Positions 33,741 through 47,032 of a stretch of DNA of 64,000 nt are shown here, in pieces (the stretch's first letter is position 1; each line of letters begins with the position of its first letter). Origin of the DNA: Gentiana macrophylla (taxonomy: Eukaryota > Streptophyta > Magnoliopsida > Gentianales > Gentianaceae); assembly GCA_026214975.1 (NCBI GenBank), contig CM047808.1:2594073-2658072 (forward strand), written 5' to 3'. The position numbers and the translations under genes were made by a program. The notes beneath the pieces were generated by a model. That model ran no database searches. It worked only from the letters and a program-made list of their open reading frames with translations, and was not told where the DNA came from.

Positions 33741-35749
33741 ATAATGATAAAAATAGCTAGTGGTAGTTGGACTTTGGAAGGTTTTTAGGTGGTGTCGCAT
33801 CATGTGGAAGCAGCGTGTGATATCGCATAAGGCAATCTGTTTTTAAATTGGATTCAAAGTGTATGCTTTAGATTATTTCTTCCGTCAGTTTAGACACAAA
33901 ATTCTTCATTTTGCAAATAAATGTTGGGATTAAACAAATGGAAAAGAAGCTTACACAGCTTTATTGGGACAAGTAAATATATAAACAAGTGGAAAATGGG
34001 AAATTAAAGTTTAGGCACTATGCTCTCTGCTTTTGTGTAAATGTATTTAAGTTGAGAAATTTAGTATATTGCATTTTTGTTTTCATTTTTTACCGTTTAA
34101 ATTTGTTTAGTTCTTGGACTTGTTGGTTTTCTGAGTGAAAATTAGTCAAAAAAAAAAACTATTGAATACTTTTTTATGACTGATATTAAGTATAAAAAAC
34201 GCTTAATATCTTACTCGAAATTGGTCAAAATAATTATCATATTCCGACTTAAATTGAGAGTTGTTGTTTGGATATATTTGGATACCAAAAAAAAAAAAAT
34301 CCAGTGAGGGCTATTGCTCTGCCTTTGACTACAGCCCATTATGACCTCTACACTAGTTGCAGATCCAGAAAGCGCGAGTCATCGCGCACAATACAAATTT
34401 AAAGAAGTCGCGGGATGCACAATGTGTCTTATTTAACAACTAAACAACGTCATTTAACTATAATCTTTTTCATCTAAAAATCCATGAGCACTTAGGTTAT
34501 CGTCCGCCACCACTTCACACCTGCCACCATCTACCCCACTACTATCATCACCACAATCACCATTCCACTACGCTAACTACCACCATCCACTACACATCGG
34601 CATCATCCATTGTATTGCATCTTTGAACACTAGAAAAAAATCATGTCATTCAATATCATTCTGTTCAATCAAAACCATTTCATTTCATTCAATTCTTGTA
34701 TTTCAAACATGTCATTACATTAAACAATTCAACTAAATCTACGGTTTATGATTATATTAGAAAAAAAAAGCGTGGAGCCCCAACCCAAAGGACCCTCTTT
34801 TACCCCGCCCGTAGTGTTTTGAGGAAGATGTAAATCTATGGTTATGCTTCGATGGTCCAGTTTACAAAAAGTTGTATGGATACCTTTATAAGAATTTGAT
34901 ACATGGTATTCTGACTCATGCATCAATTTCGAAAACAAAAGCGTCGCTCATGATCAATTGCTCTCAAGCTGCCAAATTCTAAAGAAGGTAAAACATTATC
35001 ATAATTCAAATCTAAATGATCAACTTTTTGTCATTATATAATGGGAAAAATTAAAACTGAGGAAGGTAAATTAATTGGAGGGATCGACCTTCTAATTAAG
35101 TTCTAACTACCATCTACTAATCTCCATCCCATTAGGTGAGACACAATAATTAGTAGTTGCTCCTAACATAGATTTTTACCAGCCAAAATCAAAGCAAAGA
35201 AAAAAGATTTATATATCTTTCTTTCTCTTTCTTCCATGGAATCACAATTCTCCGATCCATGAAACATGGATGTAGACTAGGGGTGTATATATGAGCCAAG
35301 TCGTTTATAAAATACTTGATCAATTAGGATTTAACCAAACTCGAGCCAAACATAAACAATTATTTAAAGTTAACAAACCAAATTCAAACACTTTAAAACT
35401 TGATTCGAATTGTTAATGAGCTTTATTAAACAATGATATCTACCTATCATTATAAGAAGAGAGAGTTTAACCTCCTTTTTGACACTTGTCCCGGGTCAAG
35501 AAAATTACATCATTTTTAGCCCACCATTTCAGCCCGCAATGCTTTCTTTGTTCGATCGCCCATGTGATAGCCATATGTCATGAGTTAAAGATAACATTTT
35601 ATGTTATTTAATATTAAAAGACATGATTTAACATAGAGTTTTTGTTCAGTAACTTCATAGCATGAGCAACAATCATTATGCATTGATTTGCGTATTCAGG
35701 GTTTAACCTAACGTTTCTTCAATTTGCTTTAAAGTTATGGTGTAGTGCT
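33741..35749. other. Intergenic DNA with simple repeats and a hAT-like end
   Basis: No gene is recognised. 34500-34620 is CCA/CAC-rich (ACCACC, CATCCAC), and 34640-34710 repeats TCATTTCATTCAAT. TAGGGGTGTATATATGAGCC at 35279 has the TAGGG(G/A)TGTA start of a dispersed hAT-like family seen again near 61500 and 63947. Confidence 0.4.
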
Positions 35750-35931
35750 TGAGTATTGTGGTGTGACTATTCTACCCCTGAGTTAGTTTGTTAGATTTTG
35801 TGGGTACTATACTAACCTATCATAGTGTTACATGTATCAAGGTTGTTAAATCTTCTGTATAAGGTTGATATTCCATCTATTGTCTGATTATCTTTGGAAT
35901 GAACAAATATTTCCTACTCTGTTAGTTTCTA
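35750..35931 (+). repeat. Copia 5' LTR
   Basis: It begins TGAGTATTGTGGTGTGAC and ends GTTAGTTTCTA. It aligns along its length with 55280-55460, with few differences. Confidence 0.88.
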
Positions 35932-35934
35932 CCT

Positions 35935-35946
35935 TGGTATCAGAGC
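35935..35946 (+). other. Copia primer binding site
   Basis: TGGTATCAGAGC lies a few bases after the LTR and is complementary to the 3' end of plant initiator tRNA-Met. Confidence 0.9.
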
Positions 35947-35950
35947 CACC

Positions 35951-37190
35951 ATGGCCACCGCCGGAACTCCGACGAGCTCCGCCGTAACAACAGAAGTTAG
36001 TGCTTCAGTCACTGCTCCAGGAACCACTGATACCACCACAGTTAATGCTGCATTGAGTGGTTTCTCAACCTCTCTTCCCGTAAGTTCGTTGCCACCCTTC
36101 CTTTAGAGAGCTCTACCTACTCCCGGTTTGAGGCCCGTTTCGTTCCGTCCTCGGCGTTTGGAGCTACACTTCCTCCACCGCGTACAGGAGAACCACCAAT
36201 CTTGGATCATCACCAAACTTTGAGTGTAAGTCCATTTCTCGAGGCATGGCAAACTCCTCTTATCTTTGACCAGGTATGAGTCTAGCTCCATTCAGTAATA
36301 ACATGAGTTAGAGCTTCAATATTAAGCTGGATAGGAACAATTATTTGCTTTGGAGGTATTCTATTCTACCAGTAATTAAAGGGCATAAACTTGAAGGCCA
36401 TTTGTTTGGTACAACCCCAGAGCCCGATGAGTTCATCTATCCTCCATCGAGGACTGCTAATCATCATCTTGCATGAGAAATCCAATGTATGAAGAATGGA
36501 ATATAGTAGATCGACTCCTTTTGGGTTGGTTATTAGGTTCTATGGCGAGAACAAGCCTACAAGAAGTAGTAGAATGTAGTCTTGCTTGAAGTTTGGCACA
36601 CCTTGAGTCTCTCTTCTTGAGTCAATGCGAGGCAAGAATTTTTAGAGTACAAGGATTCTCTTACTAAAACACGAAGAAGGGTCAAAAACTATGGTTGATT
36701 ACTAGCCTAAATGAAAGGATTTTGAGATGGATTGGCTGCAATTTGGATACCTCTATATCAGTGCGAACTTGTCTGGCTATCCTTGGTGGTCTCCACCAGA
36801 GAGTATGAGTATGTGATTGTCTTGTCAACATCACTTCAAGAATAGGGTCTCTATCTTGGCTTTGAAGTGCAATCCTGATTACAACACATGAAAAATTGCT
36901 AAGCGATTCAATCCTTCCTCTACCTTTGGATCTTAGTGTAGCCTCGACAAATGATGTTGTTAAGTCGGACAACACGGATCGGGACCTTAAGAAAATGGAC
37001 AAGGACACTACATCGGATAACAAAATGGTCGATATCGTGGTGGAAGAAATAGAGGTAGATGTGGTAGAGAAATGGCAATGGCGGAGGTTCGGGGATCAAA
37101 TTACAGGCACCAACTTGTCAAATCTGCGACAAAGTTGGGCATATAGCCTCTTCATGTTACTTGAGATATGAGGCACACACAGCAAGCAAC
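35951..37190 (+). pseudogene. Copia gag with CCHC zinc knuckle
   Basis: The ATG at 35951 starts MATAGTPTSSAVTTEVSAS just after the PBS. The gag core LDRNNYLLWRYSILPVIKGH (about 36330-36395) is the retrotran_gag_2/UBN2-type motif. An arginine/glycine-rich stretch (about 37020-37070) precedes a zinc knuckle CQICDKVGHIASSC (CX2CX4HX4C, about 37114-37156), which binds RNA in the virus-like particle. At least several frameshifts separate these blocks, so no full protein is made. Confidence 0.8.
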
Positions 37191-37199
37191 AAGAATACC

Positions 37200-37630
37200 A
37201 GCAATGAGAAAAAATTCTCTGCCTACCTTGCATCACGACATATCCTTTGATGGTGGTTGGTATCTTGGTGATGAGGCTTCCAACCACATCACCTCACGAT
37301 CTTGCCAATCTTCACTTGAAGTGCAGTATGATGGTAAGGACACTCTTGTTGTTGGTAGTGGTGAAGACCTTAAAATTGCACACATAGGTCGAGTCCACAC
37401 TTTCCTACGGCACAACACATCTCAATCTCCACAATGTCTTTGCATGTTCTAATATCACTAAAAATTTGTTGAGTGTTTCAAAACTCACATCTGACAATTC
37501 TGTTGTTGTTGAATTTTCTGCCACTCAATGCTATGTGAAGGACTCAGCAACAAGGAAGGTGCTTATAGTAGGAACTCTCAAAGATGGTCTCTACAGGATG
37601 GTAGCAGTTCAACACCCTTGCTAGTTATGT
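37200..37630 (+). pseudogene. Copia aspartic protease region, active site altered
   Basis: HISFDGGWYLGDEASNHIT at about 37240-37295 aligns with the canonical WxLDSGASxH(I/M)T of Copia proteases. The catalytic D-S-G triplet is replaced by G-D-E. Further on, KNLLSVSKLTSDN (about 37460-37500) is the conserved segment before the integrase. The enzyme would be inactive. Confidence 0.7.
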
Positions 37631-37649
37631 CTGTACTTTCAATAATAGT

Positions 37650-38430
37650 TCTGTGAAATGCAATGCCAATGTGTGGCCTAGAAAACTTGGTCTTCCCTCT
37701 CCTAAAATCCTTGAACTTGTCAGTAAAGTCTGTAATCTGAATTTCAATTCTGAACCTTCTTTTTGTGAAGCTTGTCAGCTTGGGAAAATGCATGCTTTGC
37801 CCTATTCTAATTCTGTTAGTCATGCTTCTAATGTGCTAGATCTTGTTCATATAGATGTGTGGGGCCCCTCACCCACACAATCTGTCTCAGGGTATTTGTA
37901 TAATATAATTTTTTGTTGATGACCACAGTAGATACACCTGGATCTACCCCTTAAAACAAAAAAGTGATGCTTGTGTTGCCTTTGTTATGTTTAAAAAACT
38001 TACTGAAAACCAGTTTAATATTAAAATTAAAGCTGTTCAATCTGATTGGGGAGGTGAGTACAAACCTTTTAAGACTTTTGTTGATGATTCTGGCATTGTC
38101 CTTAGGTTATCCTGTCCTCATACCTCTCAGCAAAATGGTAGAGCTGAGAGGAAACATAGGCAAATAGCTGAAGTTGGTCTGGCTATGTTGGCACAAGCTG
38201 GCTTACCCCTTAAGTTTTGGTGGGATAGTTTTGAATATGTTGTTGTTTTGATCAATGTTCTTTCTACACCTGTCTTGAAGTACAAGTCTCCCTTTGAAGT
38301 CTTATATCACAAAAAACCAGAATACACTCTCCTTAGAACCTTTGGCTGCACGTGTTTTCGTTATCTTAGACCATATAACACCCACAAGTTTCAGTATCAA
38401 GTGAAAAATATGTATTTCTTGGCCTAGACA
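37650..38430 (+). pseudogene. Copia GAG-pre-integrase and integrase
   Basis: The zinc-binding half shows RKLGLPSP..., then CEACQLGKMHALPY. The catalytic core follows: first Asp in LVHIDVWGP (about 37849), second Asp in AVQSDWGGEY (about 38039), Glu in NGRAERKHR (about 38146). KFWWDSFEYVVVLIN and TFGCTCFRYLRPYN complete the core. There is one frameshift near 37918, where VDDHSRYTWIYPL continues in another frame. All three catalytic acids are kept. Confidence 0.88.
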
Positions 38431-39690
38431 CTTCCACAAAGGATACAAGTGTCTAAGTGCCTTTGGTAGATTTATGTGTTTAGACATGTTAGATTTAATG
38501 AAGAAGAGTTTCCATATAAGCGTGCTTCTACATCTTTCATCCATGACACCTCAAGTCACCCGTACACGACACCACCACTTGTGTTTTAGCTCCTTTACTG
38601 TCCAAAACTACAATGATGAAGTGAATCATGTTCAACAAAGCCATCTGGAGAGCACTCTACCACACCAAGTGTTCTTTGGCTCAAGCTCCCATCATGTATG
38701 CAAAACTCTGCTCCTTGTTCTTTTACACCACATTCTTCTCTCACACACCTTTGTTATGCTAGTGACTCCCTGGACCCGGCATCCCGAGGCTCATCTCGGC
38801 ACCTCATCCACCCAGTAGCTCCTCGCCTTCACCACCTAAACACTAAATGCAGGACTAGACTCAGAGAGTGGTATCACTAAACCCAAAAAAATCTTCACTC
38901 TCACGGCTATGTCATCTTCATCGCACCTTTCTTGAACCAACATCGATTATGCGAAGCAATAGCTCAGACCCCTTGGAAGATTGCTATGACAGAGGAGTAT
39001 CAAGCTCTGAAGAGAAACAAAACCTGAGATCTCGTGCCACCTCATCCGAATCAACACTTGGTGAGCAATAAATAGGTGTATAAATTAAAGCTCAAACCAG
39101 ATGGGTCAGTTCTTAAACATAAGACCAGACTTTTGGCCAAGGGGTTCCATCAACAAGAGGGTGTAGACTACAATAAAACCTTTAGCCCTGTTGCAAAATT
39201 TGCCACTATTAGAGTTATACTTGCTCTTGCTATTGCGAAAGTGGGACTAAGGTAAGTGGATATAAACAATGCCTTCTTAAATGGAAAACTCCAGGAATCT
39301 GTGTTCATGCCACAACCAATTGGCATTGTTGACCTTGTTAATCCCCAGGATGTGTGTAAATTGAACACGGAAATTTATGGTCTCAAACAAGCACCAAGGG
39401 CTTGGTTTGATGCCTTAAAAACACAACTGTGCAGTTGGGGGTTCAAGCAATCTTTTTCAGATACCTCTTTGTTCATTTACAGAAAATATGGTGTTTGTTT
39501 GTCTTTTCTTGTTTATGTGGATGACTTCCTGATCACAGGTAACTCATCCTTGGGTATAGACAAATTTGTGAAGTTGCTTAATACCAAGTTTCCTTTGAAG
39601 GATTTGGGGCCTGTTTCTCACTTTCTGAGGATGGAGGTGGTTAGACATGAAAATGGTCTTTGTCTCAGTCAGAAACAATTTGCAGAATAG
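38431..39690 (+). pseudogene. Copia linker and reverse transcriptase
   Basis: A variable linker (38431-38900) ends with TKPKKIFTL-like sequence. The RT begins about 38930 (AQTPWKIAMTEEYQALKRN). It continues KLKPDGSVLKHKTRLLAKGF, GVDYNKTFSPVAKFATIR, VDINNAFLNGKL, YGLKQAPRAWFD and the catalytic YVDD at 39513-39524 (LVYVDDFLITG), then FPLKDLGPVSHFL. There is a stop in place of a codon before VDINNAF (about 39252). The YVDD box is intact. Confidence 0.9.
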
Positions 39691-40025
39691 ATTTTGTCAA
39701 GATAGGATTGTCAAACCTCAAACATGATCCCACACCTATGACAGCAGGTAAGACATTTGAACCAAATGAAGGCCCATTGATGTCAGATCCAACTCTGCAT
39801 AGGTCAGTTATTGGTGCCCTCCAATATCTTGTGTTTACTAGACCTGATATTGCTTTCTCTGTTAACTCTCTAAGTCAGTTCATGCACACTCCTAGAGAGC
39901 CCCACTGGCAAGCCTTGAAACATCTGCACAGGTATGTCAAAGGTACCACAGATCATGGTATACACTTCAAGGCAAACTACAATCTAGAATTGATAGGTTT
40001 TTCTGATGCTGACTAGGGTTGCTGC
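39690..40025 (+). pseudogene. Copia RNase H, N-terminal part, before the insertion
   Basis: Blocks RSVIGALQYLVFTRPDIAFSV, PREPHWQALKHLHRYVKGT and LIGFSDAD are the conserved tail of RT and start of RNase H. The expected DADW is DAD-stop (TGG to TAG at about 40013). The reading is cut about 10 bases later by the hAT-like insertion. It resumes at 54830 with DRKCIDGHCMY. Confidence 0.85.
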
Positions 40026-40575
40026 TAGGGCTGAGCTTGGATTGGTTTGGGTGGGTTTGGGTTGGTTTTGAAAGACCCGGGTCAGTTTGGGGTGCCATAA
40101 TTCGTTCCCCAAACCAAACCAAAATGAATTCAACCTCAATGGTTTGGTTCGAATTGGTTTCGGTTTGGATTGGGTTGGTTTCGGTTTAACAAGCTTAATC
40201 TTTAAAAAAAATATTACAAAACCAACCTTTTTTACATAAACTATAAATAGCTATATCCAAACTAAAATAAATTACAAACCAAAATGATAAAAAAAAAAAA
40301 AAAAAAAAACTTAAAACAACTAACAAGTAACAACACATTACAAAATATTTCAGCTACAATCAATCCTCCATAGTTGCATACTTACCTACATGAATTTACT
40401 TATTTACATATTTACATCAAAAGAGCAAAAGGCTAAATGTTGACACAACAAAATAATCAAAACACAATGAGCATCTTCCATCCAAAACAACATAGAAAAC
40501 CACAACAAAAACAATCATCAATCAAAGTCCAACATCGACCAACAAAACCTACAACCTCCATGGCTCCATGAAAAA

Positions 40576-42264
40576 TGATGGGAGTAATTTACCGTAATTT
40601 GGTGTGCGAGTTTAACCCCGGTTATCACTATTACGGCATGTTTTGGGTAGAATTAGTCTAATTAAGAGTAATATCGAGAGTTATACATACGGGAGTTAAA
40701 CTATCACATCGATAGTAAACTCCGCCTTTTGGCGATATTTACTTCTTTTCCGAGCACTTTTGTCTACTTGAATTACACGTGGTGTTTATTTGTATATGTT
40801 ATTTCGGGACTTAAGTGACTCGAGGACCGGAAGGTGATGTTTTGAAGTGAGGAACATGTTAAGTGGCACGAAAGTAGCATGAAAGTGGAAAAATCAAGTT
40901 TGGAGTGAAATCAAGGCAAGCGGGCGTTTGCTCTACTCAAGCAGCGTTTGCGGAAGTGGCATTTGATCTCGAAAGTTGGCTTAGATGACGAGCGGCGTCA
41001 AATTACCCCAAACTAGTGTTTGGATGGGTTTAGCGAATCTCGAGCTCGTATTCAACAAAGCGGGCGTTCAAGACAATCAAGCGGGCGTTTGCCCTCAAGA
41101 CATGATCCATGAACTAGCGTTTAGGAGAAGCCAAATGCTAGTTCAGCGAAAAACAAGCCCTAATTAAGAATCGATTTCCAGGCAAGCGGGCGTTTGCCCG
41201 GCAACGAGGAAAATTCAACCCTGCTATAAATACGCGGCTCATTCGGCACTTTGGAGAAATTTGGTCGACTTATACACTTTTTGGGCGATTTTGGTGCGGT
41301 TTTAGTGTTGGTTGATCAAACTTTGATCCGTGGATTCCCTAGATAACACCGGTCGATTCGAAACCCTTGTTATAGCTTAGATTTCAATATTACTTCCAAA
41401 GATTCAACTTTTAGATTGCGTTTTCACTTCGATATTTTGTGGATCAGATTTCAGGCGTTTTTATGGTAATGACTTCTTTTTATTTCATTGTTCTTAGTTT
41501 AATTTCAATTCTTAATTCCGTTGTTATCATAATTATGAGTAGCTAATTAGTTGTGTAGCCGAATTATGTGAAAGTGAGTGAAAAACCTAAGGAGGATGAG
41601 ATAGGGAGTTGTGTAGTGCGTAAGATCATGTTTAAACGATTAATCTACGTCCTAAAACTTATTATAACAGCTTTAAATTAAATTGATCACCTAGTTCACT
41701 GTCACACACATCGAACTTATATATGTATTTTGCGGTGAGGCGTGGGAAAAGGGGTTTTGGGATCGTTGCGTAGATTCGGCCTAGTTGTTAGGATCGTTTC
41801 CAATCTGAGAGGTTTGTCATCGTTGTTCGAGCAACTCAGACCTTAATCATGTTAGGCTAATCGGTTTTCTAAAGGAGACTCGGTTAACTTCACATAGGGT
41901 GATTAGATTGAGTTGTTAAGTCTAATCACTATAATTAGGAGTTGGCACCCGTGGATGTCGTAAAACTATTTTGGATAGGTATGACGGTTAAGACACGCTC
42001 CTGTTAAGTCCTTCTAAGGGGGTAAAAGTAACCCGTGGGATCATAGTTCGGCTATACCCGTTAATCCACTAGTCAAACACCGTTCATATAATTGTTTATT
42101 TACGCACTAGTATAAGATATTTGCACATTTGATTGTCTGAACCAAGTTACCGTCGGCTTTGGTACTTAGACTTACTCATCGTGGATTTGACCTTGTGACC
42201 ACTATACTCCCGTTGGCCCGATACTCTGTCGGTGAAAGTTAAGCGGTTAAGTATTTTCCTAACA
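40576..42264 (+). repeat. 5' LTR of Athila-like element A (1.69 kb)
   Basis: It starts TGATGGGAGTAATTTACC and ends TATTTTCCTAACA just before the PBS. The U3 (40900-41210) carries about six copies of GCGGGCGTTTGC or relatives. The TATA box CTATAAATACGCGG is at about 41224. The second half (41484-42264) is repeated at 53787-54563. Confidence 0.8.
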
Positions 42265-42539
42265 AGAATTTTGGCGCCGTTACCGGGAGTAACGTCTAAT
42301 ATCTTTTAAGTTGACCGAAAGCTTTGGCTTAGGTCATTTTATTCGTTTTCTTGTTGTTTCCTATTTTACGATTGCATGACCGGAGTTCAAAACAACCTCT
42401 TATCGATCCGATTGAAGAGATTGAAGCTTTTGCATACATAAGCGATCAACGCGAAAGAGATCCCGATTGCTAGTGCGAACCTCTGTTTGAAGAAGAGCGG
42501 GTAGTAGAAGGCTCTATCTCAGATTCCCTCGATGAAATG

Positions 42540-44960
42540 GATGATATAATGAGCGGTAGTGATACCATTGATCCGCTTCATTGAACATAATGCACAAGGC
42601 AAACCTCGAACACTTACGGTGGTAATGCAACACTTTGCCGTTGCAAACTCCACCATGAGACCTCGTGTAGAAACGATTAGGGGATACGATACGGTGTTAC
42701 ATCGATTGATTACCCACAATTTAATCGAGAGAATAGGGTTGGACGAGCAGGGAAGGCAGAATGCCCCGAACTTCAAACGAGAGTCGACCAAGCTCATCAA
42801 ACCGAGTCTGCGCAGATGCTTAGGAATGCGGGGAACCAACATGTGTTCCAAAACCAAAAAAATCGGCAACCACAATGAATTATCAGCCACGGAAGGCTCG
42901 GCGGTACAAGGACCGAGAGTGCGCCGAGATTATGTGACTACCCTATAGGAGATTCTGAGGCATAATCAATTAGAGTGCCCCTATCAATGCCAACAACATA
43001 GACATAAAGCAAAACATCTTGAATATGTTGGGGAACACGCCTTGTTTCACGGGAAGTCAACTAAGAACCCGAATAGCTTTTGGATCACTTTCTTGATTTG
43101 TGGGACAATGAAATACAATGGGGTAAGTGACGAGGCGATAAAGCTGATAGTTTTCCCGTTTGCACTTAGAGGAGCTGCTAAGGATTGGTATGATTCATTG
43201 CCTAATGATTTGTTACATATGTGGGCGGATGTGGTGAGAGTGTTTCTGAGGAAGTACTTTCCTCCGGCTAAGATTCTGGACATGAAAGAAGAAATCTCTT
43301 CGTTTGATGGTCTCGAGGGAGAGACACTGAAGGAGACGTATGAGAGATTTAGGGGTCTGCTAAAGAGATGCCCTCCACACGGTTTTTCCATGGTTGAGCA
43401 GGTAATCATATTGTTTAGAGCCTTAAAGTCAGTGGACCAGAAAAAACTGAACGCCGCAAGTGGCGGGGATATTATGAATCTTCCACCGGATCAAGCTATG
43501 AGACATATTGAGAATATGGCTGATGAAGATGGGCAATGGGGGTCATCTAGGAAGAAGAAGAAGGCTCCAATGGTAAGTGTGGTGTCTTTGAAAGAAGAGT
43601 TGGATAGAGAGACAGCTATGCATGACAAGATGCAAGAAACGGTACTAAAGATGGACCAAATGGAGTTGGATCAAAAGAAGGCACAACAATGCCAACTTTA
43701 TAGGGGTGGACACTCGGCATTGGAATGTACATCATCGAAAAAGTTCACTTACCACTTGATTGACATCTACCCAAAGCACAACAACGGTTTGGAAACCGGA
43801 ATGATCGACAAAGAAGATGAATGTGTATGCGATGGGGCGGATGAATATGAATCAGAAAGAGTTTGGTCAGCAACATCAGTGTCAGAACTTTGAGAATCAG
43901 CAAGGGCCACCAATGGAGTATGGTATGGGTGATGATTCACAGCAATATGATGTGAGCTATGTTGGACAAGGTGGTAGGGGACAGTGGAATCAGAATCAGC
44001 AAGGTCAAGGCTGGAATCAAAGGCAGAATCAAAACTGGAATCGTAGCAATAATCAAAGCCAAGGTTTTAGACAAACCCAAAGCTCATACAACCGACCTTG
44101 GAACCATAACCCATAATCGAATTCTACGAGAATCAAAACCAAGGCAACTATCGAATAACGAATCGGCAATCTCAATCATAAGGCCAACGACAACGGCAAG
44201 GTCGAGTGGGGCGAGAATCAAGGATGGAATCGAGAATCGGGGCGACAAAGAACAACAATCGACAAGCAAGCCAGGCACCCGGAAATAATAATTTGGCACC
44301 TATCGACATCCGAATGCTCATCTCCACCACGAGCAATCAAAATAATCGGCAATCGAACAATTACGGTGCTCGAGAAGGCGTCCTTTGAGATGCTCTGGAA
44401 AGAGCTGGATAAGAGTGTTTACGAGTTGAACAAAAATCTTTGTGGAGCAAAAAGTAGCCACCCATTACGCTATTCGAATTTGGAGACCCAAGTAGGGCAA
44501 ATCAGCGACAATTTAAAGACAAATTTGAGTGGTGGTCTCGAGTAATAGTGAGAGAAACCGAAGGGTGTGAATGTTGTGTTCACGAAGTAGTAAAGAGGTT
44601 GGGTCAAGTGATAAGAAGAAAGAAGCGTAGGCGGAGAAAGCGAAGGCGAGAAAGCCGAGAAGAGAAGGTAGTTGACCGTGAAGAGACCATGTATGGTGAA
44701 ATAGAGATTGAAGATTTAAAATTGGCAATGTTGAGAAGGAAAGCGGCTGCAATGAGGAAAGAGTTGGAAGCCACAAATAAAGCATTAGCGGAGGCAAACA
44801 AGAAAGTGTTGGAAGGAAGGCGGCACAAAGAAAGACTATGTAGTCTTGGACATCAAAGAAGAAGAGCCCTCATCTCAAGACTTCCTCCTCCTCCTCCTCC
44901 GATTTTGATGTTAATACTTTACCCTACCTTCCTAAGGGACCCGGAAAGGACATATTGACC
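42540..44960 (+). pseudogene. Athila-like gag of element A
   Basis: The conserved retrotransposon gag domain is intact in one frame at 43042-43893: GVSDEAIKLIVFPFALRGAA, KDWYDSLP, RKYFPPAKI, GETLKETYERFRGLLKRCPP. It forms the capsid. After a frame shift near 43820, a Q/N-rich tail (QQGQGWNQRQNQNWNRSNNQ) runs to 44116. Lys/Arg-rich and predicted coiled-coil segments follow, including DLKLAMLRRKAAAMRKELEA at about 44715. Frames then break repeatedly. The length is typical for an Athila gag plus linker. Confidence 0.85.
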
Positions 44961-45039
44961 CAAGGTCGAGTGAAATTTCTAATCTCTAAGGAAGTTAGAG
45001 GTAAACACTAAACATTCCCCTATTAGAGGCCATTTAAGA

Positions 45040-45486
45040 GCATTCCTCATATTTTAAATTTTTAAAAGGAATGTTTTGAATAAGGAGAAGATACAGCAGA
45101 TGGTGCATCTAAGTGAGGAAGTGTTCTGCGATTTTTGAGAATATGATACCCCCTTAAGTTGTAGGATAGAGGTAGCTTTACCATCCCGATTACCATTGGA
45201 GAGGCAGGTGTTTAAGAATGTGTTGTGTGATCTAGGTGCTTACGTGAGCTGATGCCTAGAGGAATTTATGAGAAGTTGGGATTGGGTAAGTTAGAACCGA
45301 CATGGATGACCCTACGGATGGCGGATAGGTCTGCATTAGGACACTATGGGAGTAGTGAAGATATGTTGTTAGTGCGAGGTTGACAAGTTTGTATTTCCCG
45401 TTGATTTAGTAGTTTTAGATATGGACATGGATGCAAAAACTCCTCTTTTGTTAGGTCGGCCTTTCTTGAATCTGAGGAGAGACCTT
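45040..45486 (+). pseudogene. Retroviral-type aspartic protease of element A
   Basis: LERQVFKNVLCDLGA (about 45198-45240) carries the D(L)GA active-site motif. YEKLGLGK and LDMDMDAKTPLLLGRPFL (about 45418-45470) complete the fold in other frames. The domain is cut directly after GRPFLN...RRDL by the TGTTAAGGG LTR start of element B at 45487. Confidence 0.75.
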
Positions 45487-47008
45487 TGTTAAGGGTGATT
45501 TTATAAGGTTTATATTGATATATTTTATGATAATTTCCCTCGTATTCGTATAATTTGCATAAGAAGCGAGTGTTTAATGGAATTATTGAGTAAATGATAT
45601 TTTAAATGAGTTATTCGCAAAATAGGTTAATTTTGGTGTTTTAATTGTGATTTTATGATTATTTGGATGATAATACATTTTGCGATGTTTTAATGTGTTA
45701 TAGATACGTGTTTGATGCTCAAATGATGATCAAAAGAGATAAAGTCGAATTACATTGATGATAGAAGGATAATGATTATTTACATTGATGAAAAGGATAG
45801 ATATGAAGAAATCAAGATTAAGTCGATTCTGGACTGGTGTCCAGAAGTTTGAACTGGCGTCCAGAATGGACGAGCGTTTGAAGATATGGACGAGCGTCCA
45901 GGAGGAAAAAGTTGATTCAGAGAGTTTGGACGCTGAGTAGACGGGCGTCTGAAGCAAATCGAATCGAGCGAACGAGCAGCGTCCAGCGGCCGACATCTTT
46001 GAAACCGACTTTAAATTCTATATATAGCCGCATTGTTTTCCACATTGAGAGACCAATTACTCAATACTCAAAACCCAATCTAGGAGGCGGCTTAGGCTGC
46101 GTTTTTACTCTGTTTTCTTGATTTATGCACTCTAAATTCTAGGCTAGTTTAGATAGTTTTATGCACTTTTATTCATCAATTCCAAGTTTCAAGAGGATGC
46201 TTAGAGGCTAAAGCCTTTTGAAAGAGCATTGCGAAGCCGTCCGATTCAACAATTCGATTCCGTTCTTGATCATTTTGTGAGTTTTTAATATAAGTTGTTT
46301 CCTTTATCATGTTTATTATTGTTTATGCAATTTCATATCGAAAGATCGTTGCTTTGTTGATTGTTTTATTTGATGAGAATCATCTAAACGTTAGATCACC
46401 ATGATAAGGAATAGATCTTTGATCTAAGTAACGAATGTTATTAGGTTGGATTTCTAGATTAGAAACGTTAAAGTTCACGTCTTTGGTTAGAAGAAGCGTT
46501 AATCTTAGATCGAAAGATAGAGATTAATAGATGGACTATCTAAGAAATTAGGATTCGTACTTTTGATGAGATGAATCACAACTTGGTTAGAAATCACGAA
46601 ATAATCTGAATTGGAATTGAATGTTGATAGGATAGGTGGATCAATTGCTCGTTTGTCCGTTATAACTTGATCAAATCCCTTGAACTAGAATTGTTTAGCT
46701 TAGTTAATCTTTATTGCATATTAGGTTTAGATTTAGTTTAATCGGTTTGAAATTCATCTTTTCCTGGCTTTAGATCTTATCTTCTGTCCAGTTTTCCTTA
46801 TTGTTAACTTTCGTTTTAGTTATTCCATGTTTAGTTTATTTGTTGTTTAGTTTTAGTAATCGTGACATAGGTTAGTTAGAACAAAAACTAGGACCACCAA
46901 CCGTTAGTTCCCCGTAAGATCGACCCGGGATTAGTCACTGTACTACGATCCCTGCACTTGGGGAATACCGGATTATAAATTTATTACTTGTTAATAAAAT
47001 CCGTGACA
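45487..47008 (+). repeat. 5' LTR of Athila-like element B (1.52 kb)
   Basis: It starts TGTTAAGGGTGATTTTATAA, ends AATCCGTGACA, and is followed by a PBS. The U3 segment 45825-45990 carries repeated GGACGAGCGTCCAG / GGCGTCCAG motifs. A TATA box, TCTATATATAGCCG, is at about 46019. The same LTR family, much diverged, is the solo LTR at 56236. Confidence 0.82.
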
Positions 47009-47014
47009 AGTTTT

Positions 47015-47032
47015 TGGCGCCGTTGCCGGGGA
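47015..47032 (+). other. Primer binding site of element B
   Basis: TGGCGCCGTTGCCGGGGA, the canonical Athila/Tat PBS, lies six bases after the LTR end. Confidence 0.9.

Noticed and set aside
43817..44388. Q/N-rich ORF as an independent prion-like gene
   Set aside because: It directly continues the gag domain in a shifted frame and matches the usual Q/N-rich linker of Athila gag proteins.
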